DNA of 64,000 nt from Psychroserpens sp. (GTDB lineage: Bacteria; Bacteroidota; Bacteroidia; Flavobacteriales; Flavobacteriaceae), in the NCBI GenBank assembly GCA_017643165.1, contig JAEPNY010000002.1:288402-352401 (forward strand). Reading direction: 5' to 3'. A program made the position numbers and the translations under genes. Under the pieces are notes generated by a model that saw nothing but the letters and a program-made list of their open reading frames with translations, made no database searches and had not been told where the DNA came from. Positions 34,598 to 43,719 of this stretch are shown piece by piece (position 1 is the first letter of the stretch; every line of letters begins with the position of its first letter).

Positions 34598-36715
34598 ATG
34601 ACCAAGAATATTTTCTTGCTACTAGTGATTTTAGGATTCGTTTTTAATTGTGCTGAAAATACCAATGCAAAAGTGAGTGAAGATAAACGAGTTGCAAATG
34701 CCTTAATTAATGAAACAAGTCCGTATTTGTTGCAACATGCCTATAATCCCGTAGATTGGAAGGCTTGGAATCCAGAGACACTAGAATTAGCTAAAAAAGA
34801 AAATAAACTTATTATAATTTCTGTTGGATACTCGGCCTGTCATTGGTGTCATGTAATGGAGGAAGAAAGCTTTGAAAACGATAGCATCGCCAAGATCATG
34901 AACGACAATTTTATCAATATCAAGGTAGATAGAGAAGAACGTCCGGATGTTGATCAAGTGTATATGAATGCCGTTCAATTAATGACTGGTGGTGGAGGCT
35001 GGCCATTGAATTGTATTACGCTTCCTGATGGTAGACCTGTATTTGGTGGAACGTATTTTTCTCCGCAACAATGGCAGAAGATACTCGAAGATATGTCCGA
35101 GCTTTATCGTAACGATCCTGATAAAGTATTAGCCTTCGCAGACAATTTAACGGAAGGCATTAAAAATTCTAATCTTATTACCATAAATAAGGAGGAAGTA
35201 CCTTTCAAAAAAGATCAATTCACCGCTTTAGTGAATGAAATTAAAACTAACCTTGATTTGAAGGAAGGTGGTCAAAAAGGTGCACCAAAGTTTCCTATGC
35301 CTGATCTTATGAATTTCTTGTTAAGATCAAGTTTTCAACTAGAAGATATAGATTTGCATGAACGTGTTGAGCTTTCATTGACAAAAATGGCAAATGGTGG
35401 TTTGTACGATCAAATAGGAGGAGGCTTTTCTAGATATTCAGTAGATGACCGATGGCATGTTCCTCATTTTGAAAAAATGTTATACGATAATGCGCAACTA
35501 GTAAGTCTATATGCGAATGCCTATCAACTCACTAAAAATGAAAATTTCGCTACTATCGTAAAAGAGACTCTCGATTTTGTCGATCGTGAATTAACAGCAC
35601 CAAACGGAACGTTCTACTCTTCACTGGATGCTGATAGTAAAAACGCTCAAGGTGAAAAGGAAGAAGGTGCTTTTTATTTTTGGACTAAGGATGAATTACA
35701 ATCATTATTAAATGACGATTATAAACTCTTTAGCGCTTATTATAATATCAATGCCATTGGTAAGTGGGAAAAGAACACTTATATACTTTACAAAACAGAA
35801 GGCGATATCGACTTTGCATCCGCAAATAACCTAACTATTGAAGCGTTTCAGTCCAAATTGAGCGAATGGAAAGACATCTTATTAAATGCTCGTAATAGTC
35901 GTGAACGTCCAGCTACTGATGATAAAATATTGACGTCTTGGAATGCGCTTATGTTACAAGGGTATGTCGATGCGTACAAAGTCTTTAGAGATAAAGCATA
36001 TTTAGATAAGGCTATAACAAATGCACAATTCATTATCGATAATCAATTAACAGATGATGGATTATTATATCATAGTTTTAAGGATGGTAAAAGCTCTATT
36101 ATTGGTTTTTCCGAAGATTATGCTCAAACGATCGCAGCCTTTATTGCATTGTATCAGTCAACATTAGATCAAAAATGGCTTGACATTTCTAAGACGCTTA
36201 CGGAGTATTGTCTTGATCACTATGGCGACGAAAAAACAGGTATGATCTTTTTTACTTCGGATTCTGAGACAGATTTGATCACTAGAAAAATTGAATTTAT
36301 AGACAATGTCATACCTTCTTCAAATTCTGTAATGGCAGAAAATCTGTTTAAACTAGGACATTATTTTGCAGATCGTTCTTATTCTGATAAGGCTCAGCAA
36401 ATGCTGAAGAATATGAATGATGGTCTAATGAGATCACCTTCCGGATATTCCAATTGGTTAGAGCTTTATCTAAATTATTCAAATCCTTATTATGAGGTGG
36501 CTATAGCAGGACAAGAAGCCAAAATTAAACTTGAAGAGATCAATCGATTTTATAATCCAAATATATTAATTGCTGGAACTACAAAAGATAGTAAATTACC
36601 ACTATTGGATAGTAAATTCAACGAAGAAGATACTTATATTTATGTGTGTGTTAATGGGAGTTGTAAACTTCCAGTTATCGATACGGAACAAGCCTTAAAA
36701 CAGTTGTTAAAATAG
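34598..36715 (+). CDS. Thioredoxin-like DUF255 (YyaL/SPATA20-type) lipoprotein
   Basis: About 705 residues from the ATG at 34598. This start gives a signal sequence with lipobox (VILGFVFNCAEN); the longer frame from 34526 begins inside a terminator. The N-terminal domain is a thioredoxin fold with the family motif SVGYSACHWCHVMEEESF (CxxC) followed by DREERPDVDQVYM and GGWPLNCITLPDG. The rest is an (alpha/alpha)6-barrel like those of N-acyl-glucosamine epimerases (GGGFSRYSVDDRWHVPHFEK, PATDDKILTSWNALM). The function of this widespread family is not established. It may be co-transcribed with the LacI gene 46 bp downstream. Confidence 0.88.
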   Translation: MTKNIFLLLVILGFVFNCAENTNAKVSEDKRVANALINETSPYLLQHAYNPVDWKAWNPETLELAKKENKLIIISVGYSACHWCHVMEEESFENDSIAKIMNDNFINIKVDREERPDVDQVYMNAVQLMTGGGGWPLNCITLPDGRPVFGGTYFSPQQWQKILEDMSELYRNDPDKVLAFADNLTEGIKNSNLITINKEEVPFKKDQFTALVNEIKTNLDLKEGGQKGAPKFPMPDLMNFLLRSSFQLEDIDLHERVELSLTKMANGGLYDQIGGGFSRYSVDDRWHVPHFEKMLYDNAQLVSLYANAYQLTKNENFATIVKETLDFVDRELTAPNGTFYSSLDADSKNAQGEKEEGAFYFWTKDELQSLLNDDYKLFSAYYNINAIGKWEKNTYILYKTEGDIDFASANNLTIEAFQSKLSEWKDILLNARNSRERPATDDKILTSWNALMLQGYVDAYKVFRDKAYLDKAITNAQFIIDNQLTDDGLLYHSFKDGKSSIIGFSEDYAQTIAAFIALYQSTLDQKWLDISKTLTEYCLDHYGDEKTGMIFFTSDSETDLITRKIEFIDNVIPSSNSVMAENLFKLGHYFADRSYSDKAQQMLKNMNDGLMRSPSGYSNWLELYLNYSNPYYEVAIAGQEAKIKLEEINRFYNPNILIAGTTKDSKLPLLDSKFNEEDTYIYVCVNGSCKLPVIDTEQALKQLLK

Positions 36716-36761
36716 CATTCATACTTCGTATAATTCGGAGTGTGTGAAAATAAAATTCAGT

Positions 36762-37772
36762 ATGGTTACATTAAAACATCTTGCCGAACAATTAAATGTC
36801 TCTGTGTCTACAGTTTCAAAAGCTTTAAAGAATAGCGAGGAAATAAGTCCTGAAACCATTGAGCGCGTCCAGGCATTAGCCAAATTCTTAAATTATAAAC
36901 CCAACAGGTTAGCGGTCAGTTTAAAAAGCAGTAGAACCAATACGATTGGCGTAATAATTCCAAATATTTTAAATCATTTCTTTGCAAAAGCACTGTTTGC
37001 TATAGAACAAGAAGCAAGTAAACATGGATATAATATAATTACTTGTTTGTCAAATGAGAAACAATCTAAAGAAACTGATAGTTTGCAATTACTCTCAAAT
37101 GGAAGTGTTGATGGTTTCATAGTATCTATTGCTGAAGAAACTCAAATCAATAACAATCTTGACCATTTGAATGCTATTATCCGACAAAATATTCCGCTGG
37201 TACTTTTTGATCGCGTTTCCGATGAAATTAATTGCGATAAAGTGGTAATAGATGATTTTGGAGCTGCTAATGAGGCGACTAACCATTTAGTATCGGAAGG
37301 CAGAAAGAATATAATTCTGATTGGTGATATTGAAAACCTAAGCGTTGGAAAACTTAGAACTAACGGTTATCTCGATGCAATAGAAAAAGCCTCAGGTTAT
37401 AGTGAAAATCCTAAAGTTTATACAATTAAAAAGAAAGATAAAGTTGAAGATGTGGTAACACAACTTTTTGATGAAAATCCCAAAGTAGATGCTATAATAT
37501 CGATCGATAATGTCTCCGGTGTCGCTGCTTTACAAAAAGCATTACAGCTTAATTATAAGGTTCCAGAAGACCTATCGATAATCGGATTTTCAGATGAGAA
37601 TGTTTTACCGTTTACGTATCCTAAATTGTCTACCATCTCGCAACACACAATTGATATTGGTAAATCTTCAGTAAGTCTGCTTATTGATCGACTTAAAAAT
37701 GAAGACGAAACTGATAAGATGAAGACTAAAACAATTAAAACAAATCTGGTTCTAAGGGGTACTACGAAATAA
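36762..37772 (+). CDS. LacI family transcriptional regulator
   Basis: About 336 residues. The N-terminal HTH starts right at the ATG at 36762 (VTLKHLAEQLNVSVSTVSKA), as is usual in the family; a GTG at 36744 would add six residues. The hinge helix is NYKPNRLAVSLKS, followed by a periplasmic-binding-protein-like sensor domain (TIGVIIPNILNHFFAKALF, PLVLFDRVSDEI, VDAIISIDNVSGVAALQKAL, SIIGFSDENVLPFTYPKLS). Its distance from the glucan locus leaves its target open. A CG-centred palindrome at 6513 is one candidate operator. The effector is unknown. Confidence 0.94.
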   Translation: MVTLKHLAEQLNVSVSTVSKALKNSEEISPETIERVQALAKFLNYKPNRLAVSLKSSRTNTIGVIIPNILNHFFAKALFAIEQEASKHGYNIITCLSNEKQSKETDSLQLLSNGSVDGFIVSIAEETQINNNLDHLNAIIRQNIPLVLFDRVSDEINCDKVVIDDFGAANEATNHLVSEGRKNIILIGDIENLSVGKLRTNGYLDAIEKASGYSENPKVYTIKKKDKVEDVVTQLFDENPKVDAIISIDNVSGVAALQKALQLNYKVPEDLSIIGFSDENVLPFTYPKLSTISQHTIDIGKSSVSLLIDRLKNEDETDKMKTKTIKTNLVLRGTTK

Positions 37773-37861
37773 AGCGAACTTGCAGTCACGCACTTTATTT
37801 TGTGAAAGATTTCATAAAACTTTTAAATCTGATTCGATAGATTTATATAATCCTTTCAATA

Positions 37862-37885
37862 AGCGTTATCTTTATAAAAAACGCT
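37862..37885. promoter_or_regulatory. Inverted repeat AGCGTT-N12-AACGCT just upstream of the repair cluster
   Basis: Perfect 6-bp arms, seven bases before the TTG start of the exonuclease gene. It could be an operator or an RNA hairpin next to the start codon that limits translation. No LexA-type consensus was recognised. Confidence 0.35.
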
Positions 37886-37892
37886 AACACAA

Positions 37893-38909
37893 TTGAAGAT
37901 CGTTCGATTTACTAAGAAAGGTATTTACTGTATTCCCGGAAAATTCTATCTCGATCCATGGTATCCTGTTGACTATGCCGTTATTTCACATGCGCATGCA
38001 GACCACGCCAGATCGGGAATGAAGCATTACTTGTGTCACGACGACTCTAAGGCGATTTTAAAACATCGAATTGGGAAAGATATTTCTATTGAGAGTTTGC
38101 CTTATGGTAAACCGATTACCATTAACGGTGTTTCAGTTAGTTTTTATCCCGCAGGACATATTATTGGCTCGGCACAAATCCGATTGGAATACAAAGGATA
38201 TGTAGTTGTTTTTTCTGGTGATTATAAAGTTAAAGATGACGAACTTACCATACCATTTGAACCTGTCAAGTGTAATGAATTTATTACTGAAAGTACGTTT
38301 GGATTACCAATTTACAACTGGGAAGAAGAATCAGTCTTAAGATCACGCCTGCATAATTGGGTAAGTAGTAATCAAGCAAAAAATAGAACCAGTGTATTCG
38401 TAGGTTACTCATTAGGCAAAGCGCAACGATTGATGAAACTATTAGACGGTGTGGCCAATGTGTATGTGCATAGCGCTATTCACAATACAAATGAAGCAAT
38501 TAGATCGTCTGGTATCGAATTACCAACTACTGAGCTTTGGACGGTTAATACCCAAAAGCAAGCCTTACAGAACAATATTTTGATTGTGCCGCCTGCTTTA
38601 CTAGGTTCAAAAATGATCAAACGCGTTCCAAATATGGCAACGGCTATTTGTTCTGGTTGGATGCAAATTCGAGGAAACAGACGATGGCAATCAGTTGATG
38701 CTGGATTTCCTGTTAGTGATCATGCCGATTGGAATGGCCTAATAACAGCAGTTAAAGCTACAGAGGCCGAAAAAGTGTACGTTACGCATGGTTCTCAAGC
38801 AATATTTTCGAAATACTTAAATGAAAATGGAATTTATTCTGAAGAGGTCAAAACAGAGTATGGAGACGAAACTATCGATAATGATCAAAATGTTTTACAG
38901 GAATCATGA
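37893..38909 (+). CDS. Ligase-associated DNA exonuclease (metallo-beta-lactamase fold)
   Basis: A 338-residue MBL/beta-CASP-type nuclease, the first gene of the four-gene ligase-associated repair cluster. Metal-binding motif SHAHADHARSG (HxHxDH) near residue 33, then PAGHIIGSAQIRLE and FSGDYKVKDDE, and a late His motif in VSDHADWNGL. It starts with TTG at 37893; no ATG lies upstream in frame near enough, and the MKIVRFTKKGIYCIPG start matches the family's N-terminus. The stop overlaps the ligase start (ATGA). In other bacteria this family acts in DNA damage repair with the ligase, helicase and PdeM partners. Confidence 0.92.
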   Translation: MKIVRFTKKGIYCIPGKFYLDPWYPVDYAVISHAHADHARSGMKHYLCHDDSKAILKHRIGKDISIESLPYGKPITINGVSVSFYPAGHIIGSAQIRLEYKGYVVVFSGDYKVKDDELTIPFEPVKCNEFITESTFGLPIYNWEEESVLRSRLHNWVSSNQAKNRTSVFVGYSLGKAQRLMKLLDGVANVYVHSAIHNTNEAIRSSGIELPTTELWTVNTQKQALQNNILIVPPALLGSKMIKRVPNMATAICSGWMQIRGNRRWQSVDAGFPVSDHADWNGLITAVKATEAEKVYVTHGSQAIFSKYLNENGIYSEEVKTEYGDETIDNDQNVLQES

Positions 38910-40501
38910 AGCAGTTTGCGAACCTCATTAATACCGTAGAACTCACAAATAAGACCAATGATAAGATTGATGCCTTTGTAGATTATTTTTCTAAGGCACC
39001 AGATAAGGATAAGTTGTGGCTTATTGCAATTTTTACAGGAAAACGCCCTAAGAGACCGGTGAAAACTACATTGATGAGAGAATGGTGTATGGAAATAGCC
39101 GGTATACCAGAATGGTTATTTCTTGAAAGCTATAGCACAGTTGGTGACCTTGGTGAGACTTTAGCCTTGCTATTACCAAATCCCTCAAGAAGCGACGATC
39201 GCACCTTTAGTGAATGGATGCAGGATATTGTTGATTTGAGAACCAAATCAGATCAAGAGAAAGAAGCTTTTATTCGAAACGCTTGGTCAAGTCTAGACAT
39301 GCAGGAACGTCTTATTTTTAATAAACTAATAGGTGGTAGTTTTAGAATTGGAGTGTCAAAGAAAACTTTAGTAAATGCATTGGCTAAGTACTCTGGTCTT
39401 GAAGCGAATCAGCTTATGCATAGTATTATAGGTAATTGGGACGTGAATTCAATATCGTTCGATGCCTTAATCCATGGAAAGCATATCAATTATGATAATT
39501 CTAAACCATATCCTTTCTGTTTAGCTTACGCACTCGAAAAGGATTTAAATGAACTAGGATCGATAAAGGATTGGCAGATTGAGTACAAATGGGACGGTAT
39601 TCGCGGACAAATTGTGAAGCGAAATAATGAAGTATTTATATGGTCCAGAGGTGAAGAATTAGTAACAAAACAATTCCCTGAGTTGGTGGAAGTAATTCAA
39701 TCCCTCAATGGTGATTTTGTTATTGATGGTGAAATATTAGCCCTTAAAGACAACGGTATTCTTCTTTTTAATGATCTTCAAAAACGATTAAATAGAAAGA
39801 ACATAACTAAAAAATTGATGGAGGAAGTGCCAATTGGTTTTTATGCTTACGATATGATGGAATGGGAGCATAAAGACATTAGGGAATATCCATTAAGCGA
39901 GCGAAGGCAACGACTTGAAAATCTTTTTGAGAGTAATTCGGTGGAAGGGAAAAGGCTTTTTCTTTCTGATGTGATTACTGTTGATACTTGGGCAGAACTC
40001 CACGAGATTAGAGCTCAAGCTCGATCAAAAGATAGTGAAGGTTTAATGCTTAAACAAAAAGAATCTCCCTATCATACAGGTCGTAAAAAAGGAGACTGGT
40101 GGAAATGGAAGGTTGATCCTTTAACCATTGATGCTGTTATGATTTATGCGCAAAAAGGGAGCGGACGCAGAAGCGCGCACTATACCGACTATACATTTGC
40201 AGTCAAAAAAGATGATGGACTTGTAACCGTTGCTAAAGCCTATTCAGGTTTAACCAATGCTGAAATACTAGAAGTGAGTCGATTTGTAAAACAAAACTCT
40301 ATCGAAAAATTCGGTCCAGTTCGTATAGTAAAACCAGAATTGGTTTTTGAAATTGCATTCGAAGGAATTGCATTAAGCAACAGACATAAATCTGGCGTGG
40401 CACTGCGATTTCCTCGCATATCCAGATGGCGCAAGGATAAGCCAGTTGAGGAAATTGATACAATAGAAACCGTTAAACAACTGATCTATTCAACGCATTG
40501 A
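38906..40501 (+). CDS. ATP-dependent DNA ligase of the ligase-associated repair cluster
   Basis: A 531-residue ATP-dependent ligase with a helical N-terminal domain (about 1-200) and nucleotidyltransferase plus OB domains. The adenylated lysine is Lys228 in EYKWDGIRGQ (motif I KxDG-like, here KWDGIR). Other motifs are VIDGEILAL (motif III/IIIa region), DSEGLMLKQ (motif IV) and WWKWKVDPLTIDAVM (motif V). The ATG overlaps the exonuclease stop, and its own stop overlaps the helicase TTG start, so the genes are translationally coupled. Confidence 0.95.
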   Translation: MKQFANLINTVELTNKTNDKIDAFVDYFSKAPDKDKLWLIAIFTGKRPKRPVKTTLMREWCMEIAGIPEWLFLESYSTVGDLGETLALLLPNPSRSDDRTFSEWMQDIVDLRTKSDQEKEAFIRNAWSSLDMQERLIFNKLIGGSFRIGVSKKTLVNALAKYSGLEANQLMHSIIGNWDVNSISFDALIHGKHINYDNSKPYPFCLAYALEKDLNELGSIKDWQIEYKWDGIRGQIVKRNNEVFIWSRGEELVTKQFPELVEVIQSLNGDFVIDGEILALKDNGILLFNDLQKRLNRKNITKKLMEEVPIGFYAYDMMEWEHKDIREYPLSERRQRLENLFESNSVEGKRLFLSDVITVDTWAELHEIRAQARSKDSEGLMLKQKESPYHTGRKKGDWWKWKVDPLTIDAVMIYAQKGSGRRSAHYTDYTFAVKKDDGLVTVAKAYSGLTNAEILEVSRFVKQNSIEKFGPVRIVKPELVFEIAFEGIALSNRHKSGVALRFPRISRWRKDKPVEEIDTIETVKQLIYSTH

Positions 40502-42960
40502 GTACAGGATTTAAAACATCAGAAGGCTTCCAGGTTATTAAATCTTGGATGGCATCAAATGGCAATGAGCCATTCAAATTCCAGGAACAAACTTGGGCCA
40601 AGTTTAGTAGAGGACACAGTGGTATGGTGGTTGCTCCAACTGGATTTGGAAAGACGTTTTCGGTATTTCTTGCAGTGGTTATTGATTATTTAAATCATCC
40701 AAATAATTATAAGAAAGGAATCAAGTTGTTGTGGATTAGTCCATTGCGATCACTAGCTAAAGATCTTGCAAAAGCTATGTCTGAAGCAATTGAAGATATT
40801 GGTATAGACTGGGAAGTTGCCGTTCGTAATGGAGATACACCTCAGAAAGTACGAAGACAGCAAGAACGACTGATGCCTGATGTATTAATCACCACACCAG
40901 AGACCTTACATTTATTATTCTCACAAAAAAATAATTCTCGCTGGTTTAAATCAATCTCTTGTATCGCAGTAGATGAATGGCATGAGCTTATTGGTAATAA
41001 ACGAGGCGTTTTAGTTGAACTGGCCTTGTCTCGTATTAAACTGCTCTCAAAACAGGTCCGAATATGGGGAATTACTGCTACTATTGGTAATCTGGATCAA
41101 GCGTCAAAAGTATTGATTCCGTTTCCTGATTTAAAAGTAGTCACTATTAAAGCCAGAGAAAAGAAAAAAATCAAAGTAATACCAGTACTTCCAGATGAGG
41201 TAGAAGTTCTGCCATGGGCTGGACATTTAGGACGTTCAATGGCTTCCAAAATTATTCCAATTATACATGAGAATAAAACGACGTTGATCTTTACAAATAC
41301 CAGAGGACAATCAGAACTTTGGTATCAAATTCTATTAGAAGCAGATCCTGATTTAGCTGGTTTATTGGCAATTCATCACGGCTCTATAGATAAGAAACTA
41401 AGAAATTGGATTGAAGAAAGTATTTCTGAAGGTCTATTGAAAGCCGTTGTTTGTACATCATCTTTAGATCTAGGCGTGGATTTTAAACCTGTGGATTGTG
41501 TTATCCAAATTGGATCGGCAAAAGGGATTTCAAGATTTATGCAACGCGCAGGACGAAGTGGTCATTCGCCTTATGAAGTTTCCAAAATTTATATGATACC
41601 TACACATTCGCTAGAATTGGTTGAGGCATCTGCATTAAAAGAAGCCGTAAAAGAACTTCGAGTAGAAGATAGAGAGCCTCAAATATTGTGTTACGATGTT
41701 TTAGTACAGTTCCTGGTAACCTTAGCAGTTGGTGAAGGATTTAGCCATGAAGACACTTTAAACTTAGTAAGAGCAACACATGCCTTTAATGCACTCACCG
41801 ATGAAGAATTTGCTTGGGCAATTCAATTTATAACGCAAGGCGGTAGTACTTTAAAGTCATATGAACAGTTTCATAGAGTGTATAAAGACGATAACGGCTT
41901 GTTTAAAGTAAAAAACAGACGAATTAGTATGCTGCACCGCATGAATATTGGTGCTATAGTGAGTGATGCTATGTTGCGAGTTAAGTTCCTGTCAGGTGGT
42001 TATGTAGGTATGATTGAAGAATTCTTTATATCTAAACTAAAACCAAGTGATAGTTTTGTACTTGCTGGTCGTGTTCTCGAACTTATTCATATTAAAGATA
42101 TGACTGCCTATGTAAGAATAAGTAAATCTAAAAAAGCAATAACTCCAAGTTGGATGGGAGGAAGACTACCGCTAACGTCATATATGAGTCACTTTTTAAG
42201 AAAAAAATTAAGTGATGCACTCGAGCCCGGAATACGAGAGCGTGAATTGAAATTTTTACACCCATTAATTAGTAGACAAGCAAAATACTCACAAATACCA
42301 AGGGCAAATGAATTTTTAGTCGAGTTAATACAGACTAAAGAAGGCAATCATTTATATATGTATCCCTTTGAAGGTCGATTGGTGCATGAAGTAATTTCAG
42401 CACTAATCGCTTATCGAATTAGTAAGATAAAGCCGCTTACTTTTACCATTGCAATGAATGACTATGGTTTTGAACTGCTTAGTGATCAAGATATTCCAAT
42501 TAATGAGTCGAATATAGATATGATTTTAAGCAAAGAGAATTTAATGGATGATGTAATAGCCAGTATAAATGCTGCTGAAATGGCCTCGAGAAAATTTAGA
42601 GATATTGCCGTCATCTCTGGTCTTGTAGTGCAATCTGCACCTGGAGCTAATAAAACAAATAAGAGTTTGCAGTCTTCATCTGGATTGATTTTTAGAGTTC
42701 TTGAAGAAAATGAACCAAATAACTTATTACTTCGACAAGCTTATACTGAAGTATTCGATCAACAAATAGAAGAAGTGAGACTAAGAGCGGCATTTGATCG
42801 TATTAGCGAAAGTAAACTTATAATAAAGCGATCTAATACTTTTACACCATTAAGTTTTCCAATTAAAGTAGATCGTCTTCGACAGTCGGTTTCATCAGAA
42901 AAGCTGGACAAACGTATTCAACGAATTCAGTCTGAAATTTATAAAAAAACAAAAGTGTGA
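40498..42960 (+). CDS. Ligase-associated Lhr-type DEXH-box helicase
   Basis: An 820-residue superfamily 2 helicase of the Lhr-core type. Walker A APTGFGKT contains Lys52, the DEXH box is VDEWHEL, motif III is WGITATIG, and motifs IV to VI include LIFTNTRGQSELWY, CTSSLDLGVDF and FMQRAGRSGHSP. The C-terminal part is the Lhr winged-helix and core domain. It starts with TTG at 40498, overlapping the ligase stop by four bases, and its TGA overlaps the GTG of the next gene. Lhr-core enzymes are 3'-5' ssDNA translocases and helicases in DNA repair. Confidence 0.94.
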   Translation: MSTGFKTSEGFQVIKSWMASNGNEPFKFQEQTWAKFSRGHSGMVVAPTGFGKTFSVFLAVVIDYLNHPNNYKKGIKLLWISPLRSLAKDLAKAMSEAIEDIGIDWEVAVRNGDTPQKVRRQQERLMPDVLITTPETLHLLFSQKNNSRWFKSISCIAVDEWHELIGNKRGVLVELALSRIKLLSKQVRIWGITATIGNLDQASKVLIPFPDLKVVTIKAREKKKIKVIPVLPDEVEVLPWAGHLGRSMASKIIPIIHENKTTLIFTNTRGQSELWYQILLEADPDLAGLLAIHHGSIDKKLRNWIEESISEGLLKAVVCTSSLDLGVDFKPVDCVIQIGSAKGISRFMQRAGRSGHSPYEVSKIYMIPTHSLELVEASALKEAVKELRVEDREPQILCYDVLVQFLVTLAVGEGFSHEDTLNLVRATHAFNALTDEEFAWAIQFITQGGSTLKSYEQFHRVYKDDNGLFKVKNRRISMLHRMNIGAIVSDAMLRVKFLSGGYVGMIEEFFISKLKPSDSFVLAGRVLELIHIKDMTAYVRISKSKKAITPSWMGGRLPLTSYMSHFLRKKLSDALEPGIRERELKFLHPLISRQAKYSQIPRANEFLVELIQTKEGNHLYMYPFEGRLVHEVISALIAYRISKIKPLTFTIAMNDYGFELLSDQDIPINESNIDMILSKENLMDDVIASINAAEMASRKFRDIAVISGLVVQSAPGANKTNKSLQSSSGLIFRVLEENEPNNLLLRQAYTEVFDQQIEEVRLRAAFDRISESKLIIKRSNTFTPLSFPIKVDRLRQSVSSEKLDKRIQRIQSEIYKKTKV

Positions 42961-43604
42961 ATTACGTCGAAAAAGAAATACATATCAATAATCAGAGATT
43001 AATTTTGAATAATCTTCGTGCCGTGTTTTGGGCAGACCACAAATCTATTATCGTTTCTGATCTCCACGTCGGAAAATCAAAACATTTCAGAAAGCACGGA
43101 ATTCCTATTAGTTCAAAAGTACAGGAAAGTGATTTAGAGCGATTACATTTTTTAATCACGCTATATAAGCCCGAAAGATTAATCATTGTTGGCGACTTGT
43201 TTCATTCTGGACATAAAGACGAGGTTTCGATATTTAAAAAATGGTTGGAACGTTTTCCATTGTTAGAGGTTCATCTTATCAAAGGAAATCATGATCGTAT
43301 ATCATCAAACAGCCCAGCTGTTAATAATTTATATATATATGATGACGAACTCAAATTGACGCCTTTTATATTTGTTCATATCCCTATTGACGCAGTCAAG
43401 GATTTTACAATATCTGGACATTTACATCCAGGAATCCGTCTTAAAGCTCGCGGTCGTCCTGGAATAACACTCCCGTGTTTCAAATTGTGTAAGACGCAAC
43501 TTGTACTGCCAGCATTTAGTCTTTTTACAGGGTTAGCCACAGAAAGCATACGCAAGTCTAATAGTTATTATGCATTTACTGACACATCTTTTTATGAATT
43601 TTAG
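42957..43604 (+). CDS. pdeM: Ligase-associated DNA damage response endonuclease PdeM
   Basis: A 215-residue calcineurin-like metallophosphoesterase. Metal motifs in order: SDLHVGKSKHFRKHG, VGDLFHSG, KGNHDR and SGHLHPG. The Pseudomonas putida homologue in the same four-gene setting is a manganese-dependent single-strand DNA endonuclease. It starts with GTG at 42957, overlapping the helicase stop. It is the last gene of the cluster; the following 115 bp hold no other gene. Confidence 0.92.
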   Translation: MNYVEKEIHINNQRLILNNLRAVFWADHKSIIVSDLHVGKSKHFRKHGIPISSKVQESDLERLHFLITLYKPERLIIVGDLFHSGHKDEVSIFKKWLERFPLLEVHLIKGNHDRISSNSPAVNNLYIYDDELKLTPFIFVHIPIDAVKDFTISGHLHPGIRLKARGRPGITLPCFKLCKTQLVLPAFSLFTGLATESIRKSNSYYAFTDTSFYEF

Positions 43605-43719
43605 TTAAAAGAATAAATCATAAATTCCTCGAATTTATTTAGCTAGGACCTAAAATATTTTTATCTTTAGTATTGATTGATAGCATTTTACAACTAAAAC
43701 TTAATCATACAACAAAGCT

